DNA of 14,165 nt from Clostridium sp. CAG:245 (GCA_000435175.1 FR880006.1:1-14165), one strand, 5' to 3'; positions 1 through 6,387 are shown, counted from the stretch's first letter. The notes: generated by a model from the letters alone, not told the origin. Numbers and translations are program-made.

Positions 1-2
1 CT

Positions 3-20
3 AAAGTTTACACAAACTTT
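3..20 (-). terminator. Candidate terminator hairpin after the LPKTG gene
   Basis: A perfect 7-bp inverted repeat (AAAGTTT / AAACTTT, loop ACAC in the plus sequence) lies about 50 bases beyond the stop of the LPKTG gene. Any T tract in the minus direction would fall outside the window, so this may equally be an unrelated hairpin. Confidence 0.3.
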
Positions 21-70
21 CCGATATACTCAACATACACCATTTTTGACATATGTTCTTTCAATTTTTA

Positions 71-409
71 TTACATGTTGTAATCTCTTATTTTCTTATA
101 AGCATATATAGCTGATATAGCACATACTGTTACAAGTATAGCAACAACATAACCATCTGTTACACCTGTTTTTGGTAATGTTTCTGTATTTGTGTTTGTT
201 CTATAAGATGTATTAGTGTTTGTATTAACATTTGTGTTTGTTGTAGTATTCATAACAACATTTGGAACGTTTGTAGCTGTATCATTTTGTGTATTAGTTG
301 ATCCTCCACCAATTATAATTTGTGTGTTGTCAGCCAAAACAACTGTTGATAAAGCGAATAATAATGAGATTATTATAACAATTTCCATAATTACTTTAGA
401 ATTTTTCAT
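71..409 (-). CDS. Small LPXTG-anchored Asn/Thr-repeat surface protein
   Basis: This 112-aa protein has the layout of a sortase substrate. It has an N-terminal signal peptide (about residues 1-27, basic start, long hydrophobic run, cut near VLA-D), then a short extracellular stretch rich in Asn and Thr with a degenerate NT repeat (NTNTNT, about residues 40-75). After that come LPKTG, a hydrophobic membrane segment and a basic tail (KK, R). There is no globular domain, so the exposed part is probably a flexible stalk or spacer in the cell wall; its role is unknown. I chose the ATG at 409 because it sits 9 bases after an AAAGGAG ribosome site; a TTG at 412 is also possible. A near-consensus promoter lies at 458-486, so it need not depend on the rpsR operon upstream. 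No sortase is encoded in the window. Confidence 0.8.
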   Translation of the reverse strand: MKNSKVIMEIVIIISLLFALSTVVLADNTQIIIGGGSTNTQNDTATNVPNVVMNTTTNTNVNTNTNTSYRTNTNTETLPKTGVTDGYVVAILVTVCAISAIYAYKKIRDYNM

Positions 410-457
410 CAATTATTTCTCCTTTTCATTATCTTAATATTATTATCTACATTTTTA

Positions 458-486
458 ATTTTACTATTCTTTTTTTATGTAGTCAA
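458..486 (-). promoter_or_regulatory. Sigma-A promoter of the LPKTG gene
   Basis: On the minus strand TTGACT (481-486) and TAAAAT (458-463) are separated by exactly 17 bases, five of six matches in each box. The predicted start near 451 gives a 42-nt leader containing an AAAGGAG ribosome site. Confidence 0.75.
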
Positions 487-527
487 TAATTTTTATGTTA
501 CTTTTTTATTACATTATTATTACAAAA

Positions 528-806
528 CTATTCTTGTGTATATGGTAATATAGCAATTTGTCTTGCTCTTTTTACAGCTATTGTTATATCTCTTTGATGT
601 TTTGCACAAGCTCCAGTAGCTCTTCTTGGTAATATTTTGCCTTTATCATTTATAAATTTCTTTAATTGATCAGCGTTTTTATAATCTAAAACTAATTCTT
701 TATTTGCGCATAATGGGCAAACTTTCTTTCTCATTTTTCTGAATTTTGGATTATAATCTTCGTCTTTATTGCTATTGTTTCTTCTATTTTGTCTTCTATC
801 TGCCAT
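528..806 (-). CDS. rpsR: 30S ribosomal protein bS18, zinc-binding form
   Basis: This 92-aa protein binds the small-subunit platform as a heterodimer with bS6, beside 16S rRNA. The conserved core is clear (YKNADQLKKFI, KILPRRATG, then QRDITIAVKRARQIAILPY). CPLC at residues 30-33 together with C67 and H70 supply four zinc ligands, marking the C+ (zinc) type of S18. The N-terminus is basic and Asn-rich, as usual. The start is set by a strong AGGGAGGG ribosome site 7-14 bases upstream. It is the last gene of rpsF-ssb-rpsR and follows ssb by 30 bases. No clear terminator is seen downstream; the LPKTG gene that follows has its own promoter. Family length is 70-95 aa, so the gene is complete. Confidence 0.97.
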   Translation of the reverse strand: MADRRQNRRNNSNKDEDYNPKFRKMRKKVCPLCANKELVLDYKNADQLKKFINDKGKILPRRATGACAKHQRDITIAVKRARQIAILPYTQE

Positions 807-836
807 TATTATATCCCTCCCTATTTTTTATTCTAC

Positions 837-1265
837 TTAAAATGGTAGGTCATCACCAGATGAAACTTCAAATTCTGAACCATTACCAGCTGGAATTGAT
901 GCATCTGCTCCAAAGCTTGAGTCCATGTCTGCAGCAGCTCCATCTCTTCTGCTATCTGCGAAGTATGTTTCCTCAACAATAACTTCTGTTATATAATGTT
1001 TCTGTCCTTTGTCATCATCCCAAGTTCTTGTTTGTAATCTTCCAATTACTCCAACTTGTTGACCTTTTTTAAAATACTTACTTACGAATTCTCCAGTTTT
1101 ATTCCATGCAACACAATTTATAAAATCTGCTTGTCTTTCTTCACCTTGTCTAACAAATCTTCTATTTACTGCAAGTGAGAATGATGCTACCAAAGTGTTG
1201 CTTGTTTGGGTATATCTAACTTCTGGATCTCTTGTTAGTCTTCCCATTAAAATAACTTTGTTCAT
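837..1265 (-). CDS. ssb: Single-stranded DNA-binding protein SSB
   Basis: This 142-aa protein coats single-stranded DNA in replication, recombination and repair as a tetramer. The OB fold occupies about residues 1-105 with the family signatures MNKVILMGRLTRDPEVRYT, FINCVAWNKTGEFV, and the GQQVGVIGRLQTRTWDD segment. A short acidic linker ends in DDLPF, the conserved C-terminal tip that recruits partner proteins. The start is fixed by GGAGGT five bases before the ATG. It lies between rpsF (22-base gap) and rpsR (30-base gap), the standard Firmicutes arrangement. The linker is short (about 35 residues), so the protein is smaller than the B. subtilis SsbA of about 170 aa. Confidence 0.97.
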   Translation of the reverse strand: MNKVILMGRLTRDPEVRYTQTSNTLVASFSLAVNRRFVRQGEERQADFINCVAWNKTGEFVSKYFKKGQQVGVIGRLQTRTWDDDKGQKHYITEVIVEETYFADSRRDGAAADMDSSFGADASIPAGNGSEFEVSSGDDLPF

Positions 1266-1287
1266 AAATGACCTCCATTTTTTCTAA

Positions 1288-1572
1288 TTATTCGTTTACG
1301 TTGATTGTCATGAATTTAATAACATCATCAGTAATTCTGTAATTTCTTTCTAACTCTGCTATTATGCTTGGGTTTGCTGTAAAGTATAATACTACATAAT
1401 ATCCTTCTGCATTTTTCTTTACAGGGTAAGCTAATTTCTTTTTACCAAGATTATCAGCTTTTTCAACATTTCCGTCTTTATTAATCATATCTGTAAATTT
1501 TATTGTTAAAGCCTTTACTTGCTCTTCGTCTACAGATGGATTAATAATGATTACGCTCTCGTATTTATTCAT
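1288..1572 (-). CDS. rpsF: 30S ribosomal protein bS6
   Basis: This 94-aa protein pairs with bS18 on the 30S platform. It reads MNKYESVIIINPSVDEE, then KKKLAYPVKKNAEGYYVVLYF, the typical beta-alpha-beta ferredoxin-like S6 pattern, and matches the usual length of about 95 aa. I prefer the ATG at 1572, which follows AGGTG by six bases; a GTG at 1581 would add three residues but overlaps that ribosome site. First gene of the rpsF-ssb-rpsR operon. Transcription should start near 1669 from the promoter at 1676-1704, giving a roughly 97-nt leader that may bind the S6:S18 complex for feedback control. Confidence 0.96.
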   Translation of the reverse strand: MNKYESVIIINPSVDEEQVKALTIKFTDMINKDGNVEKADNLGKKKLAYPVKKNAEGYYVVLYFTANPSIIAELERNYRITDDVIKFMTINVNE

Positions 1573-1669
1573 TATTTTCACCTACCTTTCGGATAATATA
1601 ACCTACACATCTCGTGTAAGTAAGGTCTTTTTAATTTCCTGTAAATTAAAAAGTAGTGTCTTTCACACT
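1573..1669 (-). promoter_or_regulatory. Structured rpsF leader, candidate S6:S18-binding RNA
   Basis: Seen on the minus strand: a 5' hairpin AGTGT/ACACT, then a perfect 11-bp hairpin (1627-1637 with 1643-1653, loop ACAGG in the RNA). Next is a TACAC/GTGTA hairpin (1604-1608 with 1614-1618), and after it a CCG followed by GAAAGGTAGGTG, which contains the ribosome site. ACCT upstream (1623-1626 in the complement) can pair with AGGT over that site. Known: many bacteria autoregulate this operon through an S6:S18-binding leader whose key feature is an unpaired CCG next to a hairpin. That this leader belongs to the class is inferred from position and the CCG, not from an alignment. Confidence 0.5.
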
Positions 1670-1675
1670 TTTTAT

Positions 1676-1704
1676 ATTTTACCATGATTGATGAGTAAAT
1701 GCAA
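1676..1704 (-). promoter_or_regulatory. Promoter of rpsF-ssb-rpsR
   Basis: TTGCAT (1699-1704) and TAAAAT (1676-1681) on the minus strand are 17 bases apart, and the -10 box is preceded by TGG, an extended -10 (TGn). Predicted start near 1669. Confidence 0.75.
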
Positions 1705-1737
1705 GCTTTTTTACTCTTATTTTCAATATTTTTTCTA

Positions 1738-1770
1738 GCAAAAGAGCCCCGCAACGCGAGGCTCCTTTGC
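1738..1770 (-). terminator. Intrinsic terminator of the orphan 239-aa gene
   Basis: A G+C-rich hairpin: GAGCC, C, CGC, loop AAC, GCG, A, GGCTC in the plus sequence (1744-1764). AAA/TTT and GC/GC pairs extend it to 1738-1770. On the minus strand the core is followed by TTTTGC. It lies about 20 bases after the stop of the gene at 1790-2509 and just upstream of the rpsF promoter, insulating the two. Confidence 0.75.
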
Positions 1771-1789
1771 ATGCTAAATTTTAGAAATA

Positions 1790-2509
1790 TTACGTCCTTT
1801 TTATATTTTTTAGTGCTTCATACACTCCTTCATTAATTTTAATAAGCCTATTACCATCATCCAATTCTTGAGAAAATTCTTCTTCTCCATCATAAAACTG
1901 AGCAAATTCACCATCAAGGCGATACTCTTTTTCCTCAGGATTCCAAAAATATTCCCAGTTGCGCCAAATATCCTGCGTCATGGGTTCGGTAATTGCAGTC
2001 TGTACTCCGGATTCATTTGCAATCATGTGAAATGTTGTATTGTACGCACATGCAAAGCTCGTAACAAACTTATCAATTCCATTGGGAAATATTCTAGCAA
2101 TCAACTTGTTAGCAAATTCCTCTTCATACTCTCCTAACATAATGTCGTGCCTAAGAAGTTCCCTTTGTCTTTTCATTGCCTCAAAATAGTCCTCTTTATT
2201 CTTATACACCTGTAAAAAGCGAAAGAAAACTCGCTCATTAACTTCCTGCTTTATCCATTCATTAAGAGGTACATTGTTCACTTTTTGGTGCATTGCATAG
2301 CTTTCCGGCAATGTGTCCAAAGTTGCCTTCATGCCTCCAAGAAGATTTCCAATTTGCATATTAAACAAATCGTTATATTTTACGATAACCTCAGAAGCCA
2401 TATACTTTGTCCGTGACAATCTGTTTGCCGCGTCTCGAACACTTGTTGCTGAGCGCATGCCTTCAACTTGAATCTCGGATGATGCAGCTTTACAATTTTC
2501 AAATTTCAT
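1790..2509 (-). CDS. Hypothetical protein of unknown function, stand-alone cassette
   Basis: I do not recognise this 239-aa protein. It is soluble, with no signal peptide or membrane segment and no catalytic motif I can name. It looks mostly alpha-helical, rich in Glu, Asn and Arg, with an acidic C-terminal third (EEKEYRLDGEF, YDGEEEFSQELDDG) ending in a basic NIKRT tail. I chose the ATG at 2509, seven bases after AAAGGAG; the longer reading from 2557 has no ribosome site. The gene has its own extended -10 promoter (2612-2640), a leader hairpin (2562-2587) and a terminator (1738-1770), so it is a single-gene unit between the rpsF operon and rluA-like. Its codons use visibly more G and C than its neighbours (GCG, CGC, TGC are common), which suggests acquisition by transfer. 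That origin is inference. Confidence 0.8.
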   Translation of the reverse strand: MKFENCKAASSEIQVEGMRSATSVRDAANRLSRTKYMASEVIVKYNDLFNMQIGNLLGGMKATLDTLPESYAMHQKVNNVPLNEWIKQEVNERVFFRFLQVYKNKEDYFEAMKRQRELLRHDIMLGEYEEEFANKLIARIFPNGIDKFVTSFACAYNTTFHMIANESGVQTAITEPMTQDIWRNWEYFWNPEEKEYRLDGEFAQFYDGEEEFSQELDDGNRLIKINEGVYEALKNIKRT

Positions 2510-2561
2510 AATTTTTCTCCTTTGTTTGTAAGTACGTTTAATTTCTAGAATTAGCATTTCT

Positions 2562-2587
2562 AATTAATCTTTAGCAAAAGATTAATT
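2562..2587 (-). promoter_or_regulatory. Perfect 11-bp hairpin in the leader of the orphan gene
   Basis: AATTAATCTTT (2562-2572) and AAAGATTAATT (2577-2587) are exact inverted repeats around a 4-base loop. It lies between the predicted transcript start (about 2605) and the ribosome site (about 2516-2523). It has no T tract, so it is more likely a leader stem-loop or an operator than a terminator. Confidence 0.6.
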
Positions 2588-2611
2588 CAGAATGCAAAAT
2601 CTGATAACAGA

Positions 2612-2640
2612 ATTATAGCACAATTATTATTCAAAGGCAA
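2612..2640 (-). promoter_or_regulatory. Promoter of the orphan 239-aa gene
   Basis: TTGCCT (2635-2640) and a perfect TATAAT (2612-2617) on the minus strand are 17 bases apart, with TGC directly before the -10 (extended -10). It diverges from the rluA-like promoter at 2698-2726. The predicted leader is about 96 nt. Confidence 0.75.
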
Positions 2641-2697
2641 GAAAATGTCTATTTTTAGCCTTTTATTAACGTAAAAATTATGTAATCTTCTAAAGTG

Positions 2698-2726
2698 TTG
2701 ACACTCACCCATATTTGCTATATAAT
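2698..2726 (+). promoter_or_regulatory. Perfect consensus sigma-A promoter, predicted leaderless transcript
   Basis: TTGACA (2698-2703) and TATAAT (2721-2726) are both perfect and spaced by 17 bases. The expected start is 2733 or 2734. The first base of the rluA-like ATG is 2734, leaving no room for a leader or ribosome site. Confidence 0.85.
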
Positions 2727-2733
2727 TCAATTT

Positions 2734-3636
2734 ATGAAAACGATTAATATTAATGAAAAAAATAATGGAAAAAAATTGAATAATATTTTACAAAGAGAAT
2801 TTCCAGCACTCAGTTTAAATACTATTTATAAGGCTTTGCGAAAAAAGGATATTCGAGTAAACGATATACGAATTAACGAAAATATAACATTACACACAGG
2901 TGATGTTGTAAAGGTTTTTATCGCAGATGAATTTTTATTTGCTAATAAATCTAACATTACTACATTTGAAAATTCCTCGTATAGTTCTGTTAATATTCCG
3001 GTAATCTATGAAGATGGTAACATTTTGATAGTTGATAAACCTGCTGAAATAGAAGTTACTGGAGATAATTCTCTAACCACTATTTTATCTGCTAAATATG
3101 GTTTTGCAGTATATCCTTGCCATAGATTAGATAGAAACACCACAGGACTCACCCTATTTGCAAAAAATAAACAATCAGAGCAAATTCTTTTTGATAAATT
3201 CAAAAATCATGAAATAGAAAAACATTATTTTTGTAGGGTTTATGGAATACCAACAAAAAAGCATGCTATTTTAAATGATTATTTGTTTAAAGATACTAAA
3301 AAATCCATGGTATATATTTGTAGTAGCCATAAGAAGGGCTACCAAAACATCAGCACAGAATATTTTGTATTATCTTCAAATAAGTCAGAAAACACAAGTA
3401 TATTAGAAGTAATTCTACATACAGGTAGAACTCATCAAATACGCGCACATCTTGCTTATATTGGCTACCCAATTATAGGTGATGGAAAATATGGTCATAA
3501 CGATATAAATAAAAAGTTCAAATGTAAAACTCAAAATTTATGCAGTTATAAAATGAAATTCAAATTTATACATCCATCTCAGCATTTAGAATATTTAAAT
3601 GGTAAAGAATTTGAAAAGACTAATGTTCAATTTTAA
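2734..3636 (+). CDS. RluA-family 23S rRNA/tRNA pseudouridine synthase
   Basis: This 300-aa enzyme converts selected uridines in structured RNA to pseudouridine; the target cannot be read from the sequence. An N-terminal S4-like RNA-binding region (about residues 12-65, KKLNNILQREFPALS... DIRVND... GDVVKVF) precedes the catalytic domain. That domain carries HRLDRNTTGL at 130-139, with D133 the catalytic aspartate, plus LHTGRTHQIRAHLAYIGYPIIGDGKYG-type residues at 229-254. Length fits RluC/RluD-like proteins. The start is the ATG at 2734: longer readings begin upstream of the promoter, and the in-frame TTG at 2776 would cut the S4 domain. There is no ribosome site, because the promoter ends seven bases before the ATG; the mRNA is probably leaderless. 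It has its own terminator overlapping the stop. Confidence 0.93.
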   Translation: MKTININEKNNGKKLNNILQREFPALSLNTIYKALRKKDIRVNDIRINENITLHTGDVVKVFIADEFLFANKSNITTFENSSYSSVNIPVIYEDGNILIVDKPAEIEVTGDNSLTTILSAKYGFAVYPCHRLDRNTTGLTLFAKNKQSEQILFDKFKNHEIEKHYFCRVYGIPTKKHAILNDYLFKDTKKSMVYICSSHKKGYQNISTEYFVLSSNKSENTSILEVILHTGRTHQIRAHLAYIGYPIIGDGKYGHNDINKKFKCKTQNLCSYKMKFKFIHPSQHLEYLNGKEFEKTNVQF

Positions 3637-3653
3637 TTTGCATTAGTCTTTTC
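3613..3653 (+). terminator. Bidirectional terminator overlapping the end of the rluA-like gene
   Basis: A perfect 13-bp stem (3613-3625 with 3641-3653, GAAAAGACTAATG and its complement), then CTATTTCT. The left arm encodes the last residues (EKTNV) and the stop codon is in the loop. Flanking A/T-rich arms let it also work for the converging gpr transcript, which ends at 3698. Confidence 0.8.
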
Positions 3654-3697
3654 TATTTCTAACTCAAATTGATTATTTATTAATTAGCTAAATATTT

Positions 3698-4624
3698 CTA
3701 CATTGCCATATTTATTGCTTTCGAAATTATCTTACTCATATTCTCTATCAACTTATCTATTTCTTTAGGAGTTACAATCATATTATAATCTTTTGGAACA
3801 AGTGCTTCTTTAATATCTTCATAATTATCCTTTTCTTTTAACTTATTCAGATAATCATTCGACATCGCCTTTTCTTGCAAATTTTCTATAAATATGTCTA
3901 TACATTCATTTGTTACAGTTGCTAAATCTACAACAGTTGGAATTCCTATGGCTATTACTGGTATTCCAAGCGTTTTTTTGCTTATTTCTTTTCTTTTATT
4001 TTCTACCCCTGCTCCCGGAACAATTCCTGTATCTGCAATCTGAATACTACTACTTATTCTATCTATACTTCTTGAAGCTAAAGCATCTATAACAATTAAA
4101 AGTTTTGGTTTTACATTATCTACCACTCCTTTTAATATTTCCATTGTTTCTATTCCAGTTATTCCAAGTACCCCAGGAGATATTGCTGAAACAGGTCTTG
4201 TATCCTCCGGCATAGCTTTCGGCATATATTCTAAAATATGTCTTGTTACCTCAATTTCTGGAACAACCTTCGGTCCAAGCGCATCGGGAGTTACATATAA
4301 ATTTCCAAGTCCTACTATCATTATGTCATCAGTATTTTTTGCATGTTCTCCTATTGTATCTCTAAGTTCATCTGCTACAATTTTCGCTATTTCTTCAAGT
4401 CTTTCCTCATCAGCAAGCTTTATTTTTTTTACATCTAATGTAATATAATTTCCAATTGGTTTATTTAAAGCTTTTTCTCCTGTTTCATTTAAAATTTTAA
4501 TTCTAGAAATTTCAACATCATTTCTTCTATCATTTTCTATCTCTACACCATCTATTTGCTGAAGTTTATTTTGTTGCTTGTACATTTCATTTCTTTCTAA
4601 AGCCATGTCAGTTCTAAATTCCAT
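3698..4624 (-). CDS. gpr: Spore germination protease GPR
   Basis: GPR is an aspartic-type protease (family A25) that degrades the DNA-coating small acid-soluble spore proteins at germination. The 308-aa product has the family blocks: FRTDMALE at residues 3-10, NYITLDV, VGLGNLYVTPDALGPKVV, GVLGITGIETMEIL, then IDALASRSIDRISSSIQIADTGIVPG and VIAIGIPTVVD. The start follows GAGGTG by five bases. Odd: in B. megaterium and B. subtilis the RTDLA block follows a propeptide of about 16 residues removed on activation; here it begins at residue 4, so little or no propeptide is encoded. The C-terminal part is also shorter than the Bacillus protein (about 370 aa). I see no convincing sigma-G promoter upstream. 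It follows dprA by 83 bases; spoIIP, a common neighbour, is absent. It is good evidence that the host forms endospores. Confidence 0.95.
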   Translation of the reverse strand: MEFRTDMALERNEMYKQQNKLQQIDGVEIENDRRNDVEISRIKILNETGEKALNKPIGNYITLDVKKIKLADEERLEEIAKIVADELRDTIGEHAKNTDDIMIVGLGNLYVTPDALGPKVVPEIEVTRHILEYMPKAMPEDTRPVSAISPGVLGITGIETMEILKGVVDNVKPKLLIVIDALASRSIDRISSSIQIADTGIVPGAGVENKRKEISKKTLGIPVIAIGIPTVVDLATVTNECIDIFIENLQEKAMSNDYLNKLKEKDNYEDIKEALVPKDYNMIVTPKEIDKLIENMSKIISKAINMAM

Positions 4625-4707
4625 AAAGTCACCTCTTTGATTATTTTGGGCATATTACAATTATTTTATACATTTTTGTACTTGATTTTCTAGTATCGGA
4701 TTTTTTA

Positions 4708-5373
4708 TCATATGCTTTTAAAATCTTCCAGTATGTCATTTGCATTTGTTACGATTTTAGCGCCTTGTTTTATTAATTCATTAGTTCCTTCCGTGTTTAT
4801 TCTTGTTATGTCTCCCGGCACCGCATACACATTTTTTCCTTGGTCAAGTGCATAATCTACTGTTATTTGACTTCCACTGTTTTTTCTTGCTTCTATTACA
4901 AGTACGCCGTCAGAAACAGCACTTATGATTCTATTTCTTGCTGGAAAAGTATATTTACTTGGTTTTGTTCCCATATCATATTCTGAAATTATTAATCCAT
5001 TATTATTTAAAATTTGTTCTTCCAGCTCTTTATTTTCTGGCGGATATATATAATTTAATCCGTTGCCTAATACTGCAATTGTACCTGTTTTTGTATTTAA
5101 AGTTGCCTTATGTGAAAATGAGTCTATGCCTCTCGCTGCACCACTTACTATAACAAACCCCATTCTAGCTAATTCATAAGCAAATTTTTGTGAAATCAAC
5201 CTTCCATATTCGCTATAATCTCTACAACCAATAATTGCAATTTTTCTTTTTTTATTTAATAAATTAATATTTCCCATGCAATATAGTTTTGTAGGTGGTG
5301 TGTGAATATTTCGTAAACATTCTGGGTATTGTTCATCTTCGTATTTTAACAATTTAACATCATATTTTTTCAT
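4708..5373 (-). CDS. dprA: DNA-processing protein DprA, minimal form
   Basis: DprA binds incoming single-stranded DNA and loads RecA during transformation. The 221-aa protein is essentially only the Rossmann-like core: KIAIIGCRDYSEYG (44-57), SGAARGIDSFSHKATL (77-92), the glycine-rich VLGNGLNYIYPP stretch, FPARNRIISAVSDGVLVIEA (143-162), GSQITVDYALDQGKNVYAVPG (167-187). The N-terminal SAM-like domain is reduced to about 35 residues and the C-terminal winged-helix domain (DML1-like) of longer homologues is missing. The ATG at 5373 has only a weak ribosome site (GAGAA), which lies in an inverted repeat (5383-5410). A strong terminator separates it from folD upstream, so it should have its own promoter, which I could not identify. 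In Clostridia such genes often persist without obvious natural competence. Confidence 0.93.
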   Translation of the reverse strand: MKKYDVKLLKYEDEQYPECLRNIHTPPTKLYCMGNINLLNKKRKIAIIGCRDYSEYGRLISQKFAYELARMGFVIVSGAARGIDSFSHKATLNTKTGTIAVLGNGLNYIYPPENKELEEQILNNNGLIISEYDMGTKPSKYTFPARNRIISAVSDGVLVIEARKNSGSQITVDYALDQGKNVYAVPGDITRINTEGTNELIKQGAKIVTNANDILEDFKSI

Positions 5374-5382
5374 AAATTAACA

Positions 5383-5410
5383 TTTCTCAACTTGCTATTT
5401 AATTGAGAAA
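5383..5410 (-). repeat. Inverted repeat over the dprA ribosome-site region
   Basis: TTTCTCAA (5383-5390) and TTGAGAAA (5403-5410) are exact 8-bp inverted repeats around 12 bases. The arm nearer dprA contains GAGAA, the only ribosome-site-like sequence before its ATG, so the hairpin could mask translation. This role is inference. Confidence 0.4.
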
Positions 5411-5445
5411 CAAGAAATCACATCCTTTTCTAACTTTATTTTTTC

Positions 5446-5495
5446 AAAAAAATAATAGGAAAATACGAGCAAAATTTATGCTCTATTTCCCTATT
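5446..5495 (-). terminator. Intrinsic terminator after folD
   Basis: A roughly 15-bp stem with one mismatch and one bulge (5454-5470 with 5480-5495) and a 9-base loop. On the minus strand it is followed by ATTA-less T7 (5446-5452). It ends the thyX-folD transcript before dprA. Confidence 0.85.
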
Positions 5496-5518
5496 TACTT
5501 TATTTTATATTATATGGC

Positions 5519-6370
5519 TTATTTTCTTGTTTGTTCTTCTGTTGCTTTTATCACATTATTCATTAGCATTGCTATCGTCATTGGACCAACTCCACCAGGC
5601 ACAGGTGTTATGTATGATACTTTTTGTTTTACATTTTCAAAATCAACATCTCCAACAAGTTTTCCTGCTTCATTTCTGTTCATTCCAACATCAATGACAA
5701 CTGCTCCATCTTTTACCATATCTGCAGTTACCATGTTTGTCTTTCCAACTGCCGAAATTAATATATCCGCTGTTTTTGTTATTTCTGCTATATTTTTTGT
5801 TTTCGAATGACATATTGTTACAGTAGCATTTTTTTGTAACAAACATTGTGCTAATGGTTTACCTACTATATTGCTTCTCCCTATAACAACTGCGTGTTTT
5901 CCTTCTATTTCGATGTTATATGCTTCTAACATTTTAATTATTCCATATGGCGTACAAGATATAAATGTATCTTCTCCAATCATAAGTTTTCCAACATTTA
6001 CAGGATTAAACCCATCAACATCTTTTTTACAGTGTATTTTTTCAAAAGCTTCTTGTATATTTAAGCCTTTTGGAATTGGACTTTGCAATAATATTCCATT
6101 AATATCTTCTCTATTATTTAATTTTTCTATTATTTCGAGTAATCTTTCCATAGGAGTCTTTTCGTCTAACAAAATTTCTTCAAATTCTACTCCAACATCT
6201 TTGCAAGCCTTACTTTTATTCTTAACATATACCTTTGATGCACTGTCATCCCCCACTAATATAACAGCCAGCTTCGGCACAATGCCATTTTCTTTAAGTT
6301 TATCTACTTTGAGCTTTAATTCTTCTCTTATTTTTCTAGCCAATTCTTTTCCATCAAGTATTTGATACAT
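5519..6370 (-). CDS. folD: Bifunctional methylene-THF dehydrogenase / methenyl-THF cyclohydrolase
   Basis: FolD interconverts 5,10-methylene-, methenyl- and 10-formyl-tetrahydrofolate with NADP. The 283-aa protein has full family length. Visible motifs: YVKNK at 48-52 with K52 as the catalytic lysine, LLQSPIP at 94-100 with Q96, the KKDVDGFNP block with D119, the Rossmann signature GRSNIVGKP at 164-172, and ITPVPGGVGPMTIAML near the end. The start codon follows thyX by 17 bases, so the two are co-transcribed. The pairing makes sense: ThyX consumes methylene-THF as carbon donor and releases THF, and FolD controls the methylene-THF supply. A strong terminator follows. Nothing is missing or disrupted. 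Confidence 0.97.
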   Translation of the reverse strand: MYQILDGKELARKIREELKLKVDKLKENGIVPKLAVILVGDDSASKVYVKNKSKACKDVGVEFEEILLDEKTPMERLLEIIEKLNNREDINGILLQSPIPKGLNIQEAFEKIHCKKDVDGFNPVNVGKLMIGEDTFISCTPYGIIKMLEAYNIEIEGKHAVVIGRSNIVGKPLAQCLLQKNATVTICHSKTKNIAEITKTADILISAVGKTNMVTADMVKDGAVVIDVGMNRNEAGKLVGDVDFENVKQKVSYITPVPGGVGPMTIAMLMNNVIKATEEQTRK

Positions 6371-6387
6371 TTTTTATTCCTCTTTTA

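Noticed and set aside
181..310. CRISPR-like or tandem DNA repeat
   Set aside because: The repetition is the coding of Asn-Thr runs in the LPKTG protein, without regular spacers.
216..437. 73-aa plus-strand frame antisense to the LPKTG gene
   Set aside because: Val/Phe-rich mirror of the Asn/Thr repeat; no start signal.
1578..1772. 64-aa minus-strand open frame upstream of rpsF
   Set aside because: It runs through the terminator, the rpsF promoter and the structured leader; it has no ribosome site and a composition unlike a protein.
4625..4707. Sigma-G promoter for gpr
   Set aside because: GATACTA resembles a sigma-G -10 and GCATA a -35, but they are only 13 bases apart, too close to support the call.
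5403..5810. 135-aa plus-strand frame antisense to folD (with a second at 5871-6365)
   Set aside because: Phe/Ser/Thr-rich shadow of folD codons, covering the folD terminator; folD is fully supported.
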